A DNA stretch of 7,205 bases from Desulfocicer vacuolatum DSM 3385 (GTDB lineage: Bacteria; Desulfobacterota; Desulfobacteria; Desulfobacterales; SURF-7), in the NCBI GenBank assembly GCA_945870015.1, contig CAMBQS010000170.1, positions 1-7,205 of the forward strand, given 5' to 3'. The notes below the pieces were generated by a model, which saw only the letters and a list, made by a program, of their open reading frames with translations, searched no databases and had not been told where the DNA came from. The translations under genes were made by a program, and so were the position numbers. Each line of letters begins with the position of its first letter. The stretch's first letter is position 1. Below, one piece after another: positions 1 to 5,616 of this stretch.

Positions 1-374
1 CCGGATTCTTCCTGGTTTTCTTTCAGCAGATAATGCAGACGATCCGCCATGATAAACGACAGGTTCGATGAAAGATCGATTTCCGTCTTTGCATCCAGGC
101 TGAGGCGGTTGTTCCAGTCGGAATCGTCCAGAGACGGCACCGGAACGGCAAGATCCGTGCGTTTGATATTCATCGTGGCAGCTTCATCCAGATAGATCTT
201 GAACCGGTATGTTTCCGGCAGGGCTTCGGAAGCTTCTTCCGGGGGTTGAGACAGCACATTGTCGGGTATCAGCCCCAGATCGTCATCCTGCTGAGCGCAC
301 AACGCCGATGAGGAGATGAATAGGATCGACAGCCAAAGTGCTGCCGTAAGGAATCCGCACCAGACCCGAATCAT
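1..374 (-). CDS. exported protein, N-terminal part; possible outer-membrane beta-barrel (partial)
   Basis: This is the last visible gene of the ABC/LolA-like operon; it starts at ATG 374 and runs off the window edge, so only about 124 residues are seen. The start is supported by an AAAGGGGA ribosome-binding site (380-387) five bases upstream and by the one-base gap after the TAA of the preceding gene (TAA-A-ATG). Residues 1-28 look like a signal peptide (MIRVWCGF, hydrophobic core ALWLSILFI, then SSSALCA before QQDDD). An acidic, proline-rich stretch follows, then alternating segments (YRFKIYLDEA, RLSLDAKTEI, LSFIMADRLHY) that resemble the first strands of an outer-membrane barrel of the DUF1302-like kind. 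The barrel reading and the role as outer-membrane end of the transport route are inference. I do not recognise a specific family with confidence. The Cys lies near the cleavage site but the lipobox is poor, so a lipoprotein is less likely. Confidence 0.72.
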   Translation of the reverse strand, partial: MIRVWCGFLTAALWLSILFISSSALCAQQDDDLGLIPDNVLSQPPEEASEALPETYRFKIYLDEAATMNIKRTDLAVPVPSLDDSDWNNRLSLDAKTEIDLSSNLSFIMADRLHYLLKENQEES

Positions 375-375
375 T

Positions 376-1152
376 TTATTCCCCTTTGAATCTCGGCAGA
401 TATTCTCTCTGGAACCAATCCTCGGGGATTTCACGAAACTGATACTTGCTGTAGTTCATCTTTGTGACCAGTTTGTTGTCCACCCCGTCGATGATGATAA
501 TTTCCGTTGGACGTATTTTACCCAGTTCTTCTTTATATCCCCGGTAATAGGCTATTTTGAGCAGACGCTCGCTTTCGGAATAGAATTTTCCCTTTACAGG
601 CTGATCATTTTCCGTATCCACCCAGTATTCGATGCGGTAATAGGTGACGGTTTCGTTGAGCGCCATCATATTAAGCTTATAACATTTCCGCTGCTTCCGG
701 TCTGCGTCGGTGATCGTTTCCTCGTTTTCCATGGTTGCTTTATAGTCTTTATGAAAATTGACGGTCACGACATCTCCGTTGGATGCCTGTCCCATCAGCC
801 GCTGCTGGGGAGAGAGGCGGACGCTGGACTTGGATTCGGGGTCAAAAAACCAAAGGTTGTTTCCGTCTTTCAGCATGAGTTTGTTTTCATCCCGAAGCGG
901 TTCAATAAAACGGATCAGGCTGCGGTATTGTCCGCTGTTCTGATCAGCCTTGGAATACACGGTCAGGAGCATTTTATCCTGTAAACCACCTTCCCGGTAT
1001 TCCAGCAGGGAAACCGAAAGGCTGAACGGTTTGCCGGGGTTGCGCACCGCATCCGAAGCCGCTACGATCTCATCAGCGGTTTTGTTGGCAGGCCCGGCAA
1101 TGGATGCAACCGGCAGGAATGCAATCAGAATCAGGATCAATAGTCGTTTCAC
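376..1152 (-). CDS. LolA-like outer membrane lipoprotein-sorting protein
   Basis: A 258-residue periplasmic protein of the LolA-like / outer-membrane-lipoprotein-sorting family (the PF17131 type, distinct from classical LolA). Start is GTG at 1152, preceded by AGGAGG (1158-1163) at good spacing. Residues 1-20 are a signal peptide (MKRLLILILIAFLPVASIAG), with cleavage near SIA-G. The mature part begins TADEIVAASDAVRNPG, the usual opening helix of the family. Later come strands such as LWFFDPESKSSVRLSPQQRL and YRIEYWVDTENDQPVKGKFY, a half-barrel that in this family binds acyl chains of a lipid or lipoprotein. It lies 64 bp downstream of the permease, a gap containing a small hairpin (AACCG/CGGTT) just after the permease stop, and is followed by the exported protein after one base. 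In the operon it would be the periplasmic carrier taking cargo from the ABC exporter to the outer membrane. Cargo is unknown. Family call is strong; specific role is inferred. Confidence 0.9.
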   Translation of the reverse strand: MKRLLILILIAFLPVASIAGPANKTADEIVAASDAVRNPGKPFSLSVSLLEYREGGLQDKMLLTVYSKADQNSGQYRSLIRFIEPLRDENKLMLKDGNNLWFFDPESKSSVRLSPQQRLMGQASNGDVVTVNFHKDYKATMENEETITDADRKQRKCYKLNMMALNETVTYYRIEYWVDTENDQPVKGKFYSESERLLKIAYYRGYKEELGKIRPTEIIIIDGVDNKLVTKMNYSKYQFREIPEDWFQREYLPRFKGE

Positions 1153-1216
1153 GGATTCCTCCTCATCGAAATTCAGGAAAATATAATTCTATCTCCGGAC
1201 AACCGCAAGCCGGTTA

Positions 1217-2617
1217 TCAAACATGTCTGAGCGCATCCACGATCACCATCTTCCCTGCTTTTCTTGCCGGAAAGATCGATGATGCCACTGCCAGCAGTAC
1301 CAGCCCCAGCCAGCAGCCAGGAGCCAATAAGGGATTCAGGAAAACCATAATCTTCAGGGGTACCGGATCCACATAATTGGGAGGCGTCCACATAATTCCC
1401 GCTGAATTGATTCCGGTTGCGGCAATCACGGATACAACCGTACCAAGGGTAGCTCCCAGAACGCCCAGCAATAGTCCCTCTGCGATAAACTGGCCTAATA
1501 TTCCGCTCCGCCGCAGACCCAGCGCGCGGATGGTTCCGATCTCATCCACCCGTTCCATGACGCTCATGGTCATGGTATTGATGATGGTAAACAGCACAAT
1601 CACGCCCATGATCGTTGCAATAAAGCTGAAAAGGGCGAACAAAAAGGAGATGACCTGGCGGTACATGGGGACGATCTGGGTATAATCTTTGAATTCCAGA
1701 TCCAGTCTGTTTTCATCAAAAAGCTTTTCCAGCCGGGCTTTGACAAAGGGGATATCCTTTGTGTGCCGGAGCTGGATGACGATGCCGGTAGCCTTTTTCT
1801 CCCCTTTTCCATAAAGAAGACGCTGGGCCAGAGAAATATGCATGGCCGCGTAATTGTCATCCAGGGCTTTTACCCCCTGGACTTCCGTATTGTTGACATA
1901 CATGGTGACAATATTGGGAGCACCTGCTGCAGTGGCTGCCAGAAGGTCGAGTCTGGGGCGTTTGTCCGTGCTTTCAGGAATATCATTCAATCCATTTGAT
2001 TCTTCCAGGAAACTGAAATCTTCCGTGGCAGCAGGTTTTTCATCGCTCTTTTCCGGCAGTTTTCCCTTGCAGTTTTTTACGTTCAGCTCCTCGCACAGCA
2101 ACAGCATCCGGGCCATTCCTTCACCGATGATTCCACCGTCGATGTCGTCATCGGAAAGCACGATCCGATTCAGGCGGGATTTCCGTATCTTCATGTCATA
2201 GTCGTTCCATTTCCTCATTTTTTTCAGATCCGAAGGAACATACCCGATCCCGAAAAACGTCTTGGATGCATCTTTTTTAAAGTTTCCGGCAATACCGTAG
2301 AATTTGAGGATGGGGGTCGCAATCGTTATATGGTCTTTCAATTGCGGATCCTGGGTGATCAGCTTTATGAGATTCTGGTAACGGCTGATTCCATAGGCTG
2401 CCGGATTCCCTGCGCCGTAATCGAAAAATCCTTCCTGATATACCTGTAAATGACCGTTATCACATACATAATTTGTTTGCATACCGTAAACGATATTGGC
2501 CACATATCCTCCGAACAGATGAACGGCAACGGCGCTGACGGTAATGGCAAGAATGGTCATGAGGGAACGACGGCTGTTCCGGAAAATATTCCTGAAAGCA
2601 ATATGCAGCGTTTTCAT
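1217..2617 (-). CDS. ABC transporter permease, FtsX/MacB (LolC/E) type
   Basis: A 466-residue inner-membrane permease of the type VII ABC (MacB/LolCDE) class, which uses ATP hydrolysis for mechanotransmission and extracts or moves substrates on the periplasmic side. The start is ATG 2617 (MKTLHIAFRN); longer in-frame extensions run back into the ATPase gene and are not credible. The junction with the ATPase is TAA-G-ATG, with GGGGG (2625-2629) as ribosome-binding site. Helix 1 is at about 18-40. A large periplasmic domain follows to about 315. Three helices close the protein (about 321-350, 378-403, 425-450), with the FtsX-type coupling segment MSVMERVDEIGTIRALG from residue 351. The periplasmic domain contains two close cysteines (LCEELNVKNC, near 187-196) and a charged, low-complexity stretch (EKSDEKPAATEDFSFLEES). 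There is only one permease gene, so a homodimer with two copies of the ATPase is likely, unlike the LolC/LolE heterodimer of E. coli. Confidence 0.93.
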   Translation of the reverse strand: MKTLHIAFRNIFRNSRRSLMTILAITVSAVAVHLFGGYVANIVYGMQTNYVCDNGHLQVYQEGFFDYGAGNPAAYGISRYQNLIKLITQDPQLKDHITIATPILKFYGIAGNFKKDASKTFFGIGYVPSDLKKMRKWNDYDMKIRKSRLNRIVLSDDDIDGGIIGEGMARMLLLCEELNVKNCKGKLPEKSDEKPAATEDFSFLEESNGLNDIPESTDKRPRLDLLAATAAGAPNIVTMYVNNTEVQGVKALDDNYAAMHISLAQRLLYGKGEKKATGIVIQLRHTKDIPFVKARLEKLFDENRLDLEFKDYTQIVPMYRQVISFLFALFSFIATIMGVIVLFTIINTMTMSVMERVDEIGTIRALGLRRSGILGQFIAEGLLLGVLGATLGTVVSVIAATGINSAGIMWTPPNYVDPVPLKIMVFLNPLLAPGCWLGLVLLAVASSIFPARKAGKMVIVDALRHV

Positions 2618-2618
2618 C

Positions 2619-3314
2619 TTATTTCCCCCTCTCTTCCATGAGCAGACCATCGTGAATTTCAAACACTTTTTCCGCATGTTCCATGACCTGTTTGTCATGG
2701 GAGGAGAAAATAAAAGTGGTATGGCTTTCAGACTGCATTTTGTACATGAGATCGATGATGCCCTGCCCGGTCTTGGAATCCAGATTGGCCGTGGGTTCAT
2801 CCGCCAGCACCAGTTTCGGCCCTTTCACCAGTGCACGGGCAATGGCGACCCGCTGCCGCTGGCCGCCGCTCAACTCGTTCGGGCGGTGATGCTTGTGTGA
2901 AGTCAGTCCGACATCATCCAGCATTTTAAGTGTCAGCTCCCGGCGTTCCCTGGCCGGTTTTTTCATCAACAGCAGGGGATATTCCACATTTTCATATGCG
3001 GACAGTACAGGAATGAGATTGAAATTCTGAAAGATAAAGCCGATATTCTGAGCCCTGAAATCCGAGGCCTGATTATCATTCAGCCGGGCAATATCCTGTC
3101 CGCAGACCTCCAACTTACCGGAAGAGGGAATGTCGATGCAGCCCAGCAGGTTCAGCAGGGTGGTTTTACCGCTTCCGGAAGGGCCGATAATGACATTGAA
3201 TTTTTTAACGGGAATTTCCAGGGACACGCCCTTGAGGGCTTCGACTTCCACTTTCCCCATCAGGTATTTTTTCTTCACGTCCGTGAGACGGACCGCGAAT
3301 TCGCTGTTGTTCAT
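2619..3314 (-). CDS. ABC transporter ATP-binding protein, LolD/MacB family
   Basis: A 231-residue cytoplasmic ATPase that powers the adjacent permease. All motifs are intact: Walker A GPSGSGKTT (44-52), Q-loop FIFQNFNLIP (Gln 96), signature LSGGQRQRVAIARAL (from 148), Walker B LVLADE followed by the D-loop PTANLD (168-179), and the switch His in SSHD (206). The FNLIP after the Q-loop and LADEPTANLD are typical of the LolD/MacB/FtsE branch. I chose ATG 3314 because GAGGAG lies nine bases upstream. An in-frame ATG at 3356 would add 14 residues (MNQMHPNSTEETCR) but has a weak ribosome-binding site and does not resemble the family N terminus. It is the first gene of the operon. Exact cargo class (lipoprotein, lipid or other) cannot be told from the ATPase alone, so I give no gene symbol. 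Confidence 0.95.
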   Translation of the reverse strand: MNNSEFAVRLTDVKKKYLMGKVEVEALKGVSLEIPVKKFNVIIGPSGSGKTTLLNLLGCIDIPSSGKLEVCGQDIARLNDNQASDFRAQNIGFIFQNFNLIPVLSAYENVEYPLLLMKKPARERRELTLKMLDDVGLTSHKHHRPNELSGGQRQRVAIARALVKGPKLVLADEPTANLDSKTGQGIIDLMYKMQSESHTTFIFSSHDKQVMEHAEKVFEIHDGLLMEERGK

Positions 3315-3416
3315 TCTGCAAGTCTCCTCTGTTGAATTTGGATGCATCTGATTCATTTTCTCAAATCAAAAATCCCGATTCTCCCGGAACCTAAATCTGT
3401 TTTTCCCAGATTGACC

Positions 3417-3437
3417 CTCTATCTAATAACGATAGAG
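3417..3437. promoter_or_regulatory. perfect 7-bp dyad upstream of the ABC/LolA-like operon
   Basis: CTCTATC (3417-3423), spacer TAATAAC, GATAGAG (3431-3437): a perfect inverted repeat with 14-bp centre-to-centre spacing, about 100 bp upstream of the ATPase start. Size and spacing suit a dimeric regulator such as TetR or MarR type, and an operon of this kind is often under such control. On the minus strand a weak promoter could overlap it (TTGCAT, 17 bp, TAGATA), but neither hexamer is good. No regulator gene for it is in the window. The dyad is seen; its use as an operator is inference. Confidence 0.35.
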
Positions 3438-3542
3438 AATGGATGCAAGATAAAAATTCATCTATCCGGAAAAACCGTATTTTCACAGAGCTGGAATCTG
3501 ATTGGGTGCAATTAAAAGTGTTGGGTTTCGATTACTCCCATT

Positions 3543-3565
3543 GTGGGAGCGGTATCTTGCCGCGA
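3543..3565 (+). repeat. REP-like hairpin unit, copy 1 (inverted to copy 2)
   Basis: GTGGGAGCGGTATCTTGCCG then CGA. It matches, in inverted orientation, the unit at 3603-3624: both share GAGCGG, a short loop and GCCGCGA. The stem is GCGG/CCGC, weaker than in copy 2. The GGGAGCGG...CCGCGA pattern is like the REP sequences of several proteobacteria. Confidence 0.6.
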
Positions 3566-3602
3566 CAGTACTGTCCTGATTGATATCTTGAACAAAGCCA
3601 TA

Positions 3603-3624
3603 TCGCGGCTGGAAGCCGCTCTCA
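3603..3624 (-). repeat. REP-like hairpin unit, copy 2
   Basis: GCGGCT (3605-3610), GGA, AGCCGC (3614-3619) is a perfect 6-bp stem with a 3-base loop. On the minus strand it reads TGAGAGCGGCTTCCAGCCG followed by CGA, the same unit as copy 1 in the opposite direction. Two inverted units inside a terminal-inverted-repeat frame form a REPIN/BIME-like arrangement. Confidence 0.62.
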
Positions 3625-3752
3625 TAATTCGATTATTCAACAGTTTTGATTACACCCAATCTGATTTTCACAATTGCTCCTTTTCTGATTGTATGGCATG
3701 GTAAAAAACGATTTTTTCAGCGGGTTGGGAAAAAAGCAGGAGAACCTGCAGT

Positions 3753-3785
3753 ATGAATTTAAAAATAAAAGGTAATGGAACATAA
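3753..3785 (+). CDS. possible 10-codon leader mini-ORF before mtgA
   Basis: ATG 3753 to TAA 3785 encodes MNLKIKGNGT. An AGGAG (3739-3743) lies 9 bases upstream and is the best ribosome-binding site in the region. That site sits in a small hairpin GCAGG-AGAA-CCTGC (3736-3749). The stop is followed by one base and the ATG of mtgA at 3787 (TAA-G-ATG), the same junction style as in the ABC operon. This could let mtgA, whose own ribosome-binding site is poor, be translated by re-initiation. The arrangement is visible; that it is translated is inference, and an ORF this short could be chance. Confidence 0.3.
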   Translation: MNLKIKGNGT

Positions 3786-3786
3786 G

Positions 3787-4515
3787 ATGAATACCGGTTT
3801 TAAAAAACAAAAGCAATTTAAACGAAAACTGTCAGGTTTTTATCGGATTGCCGGATGGGCAGTCGTCGTGGCTTTTGTTTTTTCCATTCTGCTGGTGTTC
3901 GTTCTGCGCTGGCTTCCACCTCCCACAAGCGCATTTATGATGGAAAGGTATGTTACCGGTCTTTTTCAGAAAGAACGAAAGACGGGAATTCACTATCACT
4001 GGGTAAGCTGGGAAGAAATTCCTCCGCATATGTTTCTGGCCGTGGTGGCTGCCGAAGACCAGAAGTTCATGAACCATTGGGGTTTTGATTTTGACTCGAT
4101 CTCGGATGCAATCGGGAAAAAAAAGAAGAAAGGACGCTTGCGGGGAGCCAGCACCATCACCCAGCAGGTGGCCAAGAATCTATTTCTATGGCCGGGGCGA
4201 AGTTATGTCCGAAAGGGGATTGAAGCTTATTTCACTGTGCTTCTGGAGTTGTTGTGGGACAAAAGACGGATTCTGGAAGTTTATCTGAATATCGCTGAGT
4301 TCGGTGACGGTGTCTATGGCGTGAATGCGGCAGCGGAGAATTTACTGGGCAAACGGTCTGCCGGATATCTGGCAAAAAGGGATGCGGCTCTTTTAGCCGC
4401 TGTGCTTCCCAATCCCAAACGATTCAAGGTCAGGAAACCGTCACCCTATGTGAAAGAGAGATGCCGTTGGATTCAAAGGCAGATGCATCAGTTGGGCAGC
4501 CTCAGATTTCAGTGA
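3787..4515 (+). CDS. mtgA: monofunctional biosynthetic peptidoglycan glycosyltransferase (GT51)
   Basis: A 242-residue inner-membrane enzyme that polymerises lipid II into glycan strands, without a transpeptidase domain. One membrane helix lies at about 23-43 after a basic cytoplasmic tail (FKKQKQFKRK). GT51 motifs are all present: AAEDQKFMNHWGFD with catalytic Glu 90, RGASTITQQVAKNLFLW from 119, RKGIE (142-146, second conserved Glu), KRRILEVYLNIAEFGDGVYG from 159, and AALLAAVLPNPKRFKV near the end. The strong likeness to E. coli MtgA, including the same length, supports the symbol. Start: ATG 3787 has a weak GGA seven bases upstream. ATG 3775 in the same frame would add MEHK but lies only two bases after AGG, too close to be a good site. 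The gene stands alone on the plus strand between two MITE-like elements and converges on the FKBP gene. Confidence 0.95.
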   Translation: MNTGFKKQKQFKRKLSGFYRIAGWAVVVAFVFSILLVFVLRWLPPPTSAFMMERYVTGLFQKERKTGIHYHWVSWEEIPPHMFLAVVAAEDQKFMNHWGFDFDSISDAIGKKKKKGRLRGASTITQQVAKNLFLWPGRSYVRKGIEAYFTVLLELLWDKRRILEVYLNIAEFGDGVYGVNAAAENLLGKRSAGYLAKRDAALLAAVLPNPKRFKVRKPSPYVKERCRWIQRQMHQLGSLRFQ

Positions 4516-4537
4516 TATCCGGGCCAGCCAAACCCCG

Positions 4538-4586
4538 GAGACCCGGAAGATACCGGGTCTCATAGGGATGGCGCAACTCTTTTTTT
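4538..4586 (+). terminator. hairpin plus distal T-run after mtgA, probable terminator
   Basis: GAGACCCGG (4538-4546), loop AAGATA, CCGGGTCTC (4553-4561) is a perfect 9-bp GC-rich stem 23 bp after the mtgA stop. A run of seven T (4580-4586) follows, but 18 bases further on, not directly adjacent as in a textbook intrinsic terminator. A second stem TCCGGG/CCCGGA (4518-4523 / 4534-4539) overlaps the first by two bases and would compete with it. Termination is likely by position; the mechanism is uncertain. Confidence 0.5.
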
Positions 4587-4590
4587 AAGG

Positions 4591-4733
4591 GAGCCAATTT
4601 CAAAACGATTGAAAAGCGTCACACCGGCGAAAGCTGATGTCCAGAAAAGAACTGAAAATATTGGATAGTGTTACGCTTTACTTCGTGTCAGGCTTTCGCC
4701 GGAACTACAACAACAGACTTTTGAAATTGGCTC
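4591..4733. mobile_element. MITE-like element with perfect 15-bp terminal inverted repeats
   Basis: GAGCCAATTTCAAAA (4591-4605) and TTTTGAAATTGGCTC (4719-4733) are perfect 15-bp inverted termini of a 143-bp non-coding segment. AAGG occurs directly outside both ends (4587-4590 and 4734-4737), possibly a 4-bp target duplication. Inside, CCGGCGAAAGC (4624-4634) pairs with GCTTTCGCCGG (4692-4702); this resembles the widespread proteobacterial repeat core CCGGCGAAAGCCGG. AAAGCGTCACAC (4613-4624) pairs with GTGTTACGCTTT (4668-4679) at 11 of 12 bases. The two internal pairings cross, so they are alternatives. There is no coding capacity. It fills the space between the convergent mtgA and FKBP genes and, transcribed from the FKBP side, would fold directly after that stop codon. 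Confidence 0.68.
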
Positions 4734-4742
4734 AAGGAATTT

Positions 4743-5447
4743 CTATTTTTCAATACTGATCAGTTCAACGTCAAAGATCAATACCTGGTTGGGTCCGATT
4801 CTGGGGCCGGCACCTCGATCTCCATAAGCCAGGTCTGATGGAACAAAGAGTTTGTACTTGCTTCCCACCTTCATCAATTGCAGGGCCTCTGTCCAGCCTT
4901 TGATTACGCCTGAAACCGGGAATGTGGCAGGAGCGCCTCTTTGAAAGGAGCTGTCAAATTCAGCTCCATCCAGGGTTGTTCCGCGATAATGAACTTTTAC
5001 CTTGTCCGTGGCGGATGGCATTTTACCATCGCCCTTTTTTACAACCGTATATTGAAGACCGCTTTTGGTTGTAACCACATCTTTTTTCTTTTTATTCTCT
5101 TCCAGGAACTTTTTCCCTTCCTTGATTGCTTTTTCACCGATTTCTTTTTTCTTTTCTTTCTGAATTTCGGTCATTTTGGCGGAGAATTCACGCATGATTT
5201 CTGTTGCCTCTTTTTCAGGAATGGCTGCGGGTTTTCCAGCAAACTGATCGTTCAGGCCATTAACCAGTGCATTGATTTCAATCTCGTCTTTGATCTGGAG
5301 CAAAGATTTGGCCATATTGGTTCCAATGATATAGCTTATTTTTTCTTTTTTTGAGGTATAGGTTTTATTTTCAGCAAGGGTTTCTGACGTACAGAAGCAA
5401 ATAAGCAGAAATGAAATAATAATTGTGGTGATTGCAGTAGGTTTCAC
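4743..5447 (-). CDS. periplasmic FKBP-type peptidyl-prolyl cis-trans isomerase (FkpA/Mip-like)
   Basis: A 234-residue exported foldase that isomerises proline peptide bonds in periplasmic proteins, many of them bound for the outer membrane. I chose GTG 5447, since GAGAGGAG lies five bases upstream. ATG 5462 in frame would put this ribosome-binding site inside the gene and add MRGVP before the signal peptide. Residues 1-26 are a signal peptide (MKPTAITTIIISFLLICFC, then TSETLA). The N-terminal dimerisation part shows ISYIIGTNMAKSL (about 37-49). A long Lys/Glu-rich helix (about 94-122, QKEKKKEIGEKAIKEGKKFL) joins it to the FKBP domain (about 128-234). Expected pocket residues are present: Tyr 154 in VHYRG, Asp 165 in EFDSS, VIKGW (181-185), Tyr 208 in LAYGDRG and Phe 225 in LIFDVEL. 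The layout fits FkpA/Mip/FklB; which one cannot be fixed from sequence alone, so no symbol is given. Confidence 0.94.
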   Translation of the reverse strand: MKPTAITTIIISFLLICFCTSETLAENKTYTSKKEKISYIIGTNMAKSLLQIKDEIEINALVNGLNDQFAGKPAAIPEKEATEIMREFSAKMTEIQKEKKKEIGEKAIKEGKKFLEENKKKKDVVTTKSGLQYTVVKKGDGKMPSATDKVKVHYRGTTLDGAEFDSSFQRGAPATFPVSGVIKGWTEALQLMKVGSKYKLFVPSDLAYGDRGAGPRIGPNQVLIFDVELISIEK

Positions 5448-5512
5448 AGGGACTCCTCTCATTTTAGAGTGGTTGGTGGATCGGTATTGGATCGATACAC
5501 GAAGTTTATATT

Positions 5513-5527
5513 ATTATAGCAATTATA
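5513..5527 (-). promoter_or_regulatory. candidate promoter -10 region(s) for the FKBP gene
   Basis: Two overlapping-phase TATAAT hexamers lie on the minus strand at 5518-5513 and 5527-5522, about 65-80 bp upstream of the GTG start, in the most AT-rich part of the gap. No good -35 hexamer stands at 16-18 bp from either, so an activator or an extended element may be involved. The call rests on position and the -10 match only. Confidence 0.33.
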
Positions 5528-5565
5528 ATCCGAATCCCGGCCTTAGTAACATAGGCGGATTATAA
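5523..5565. repeat. perfect 10-bp inverted repeat between FKBP and SphA-family genes
   Basis: TTATAATCCG (5523-5532) and CGGATTATAA (5556-5565) are perfectly inverted with a 23-bp spacer. The left arm contains one of the candidate -10 hexamers of the FKBP gene. It could be a widely spaced operator or a stem after the SphA-family gene, which stops at 5617. No T-run follows on the minus strand, so a classical terminator is unlikely. Confidence 0.45.
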
Positions 5566-5616
5566 AGGCAAGAAGATCGATTTTCCGGCCGGTTATTGTA
5601 CTTCCTTCCTGCACGA

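Larger units (their letters stand above)
3495..3666. mobile_element. MITE-like non-coding element with terminal inverted repeats and 9-bp direct repeats
   Basis: A perfect 9-bp direct repeat AATCTGATT (3495-3503 and 3658-3666) flanks a 154-bp segment that starts GGGTG and ends CACCC. The termini are inverted: TTGGGTGCAATTAAAAGTG at 3502 against TTGGGTGTAATCAAAACTG read from 3659 on the other strand, 19 of the first 22 bases matching. Because AAT/ATT is shared by terminus and repeat, the true target duplication may be as short as 5 bp (TCTGA). Inside are two inverted REP-like hairpins and a perfect 12-bp palindrome GACAGTACTGTC (3564-3575). No ORF for a transposase is present, so mobility would depend on an enzyme elsewhere. 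The element occupies the space between the divergent ABC operon and mtgA. Confidence 0.7.

Noticed and set aside
316..984. A 222-codon open frame on the plus strand opposite the LolA-like gene
   Set aside because: It is antisense to a gene with signal peptide, family likeness and good ribosome-binding site; its own translation has no recognisable domain or start signal.
2618..2800. N-terminal extension of the permease by 61 codons
   Set aside because: The extension lies wholly inside the ATPase gene in another frame; ATG 2617 has a proper site and gives the usual N terminus before helix 1.
3315..3356. Longer start for the ABC ATPase (ATG 3356)
   Set aside because: Weak ribosome-binding site, and the extra 14 residues do not fit the family; GAGGAG is well placed for ATG 3314.
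3495..3666. CRISPR array or attachment site
   Set aside because: There are only two inverted, not direct, hairpin units and no spacers of regular length; the 9-bp direct repeat fits target duplication and no integrase is present.
3670..3752. Sigma70 promoter for mtgA
   Set aside because: I could not find a convincing -35/-10 pair at 16-18 bp in this stretch, so none is annotated.
4591..4733. Small RNA gene or riboswitch
   Set aside because: The perfect inverted ends and repeat-type core are better explained by a MITE-like element; it lies at the 3' side of both neighbouring genes, where a riboswitch would have no target.
5448..5462. ATG 5462 as start of the FKBP gene
   Set aside because: The GAGAGGAG site would lie inside the coding region, and the GTG at 5447 directly begins a normal signal peptide.
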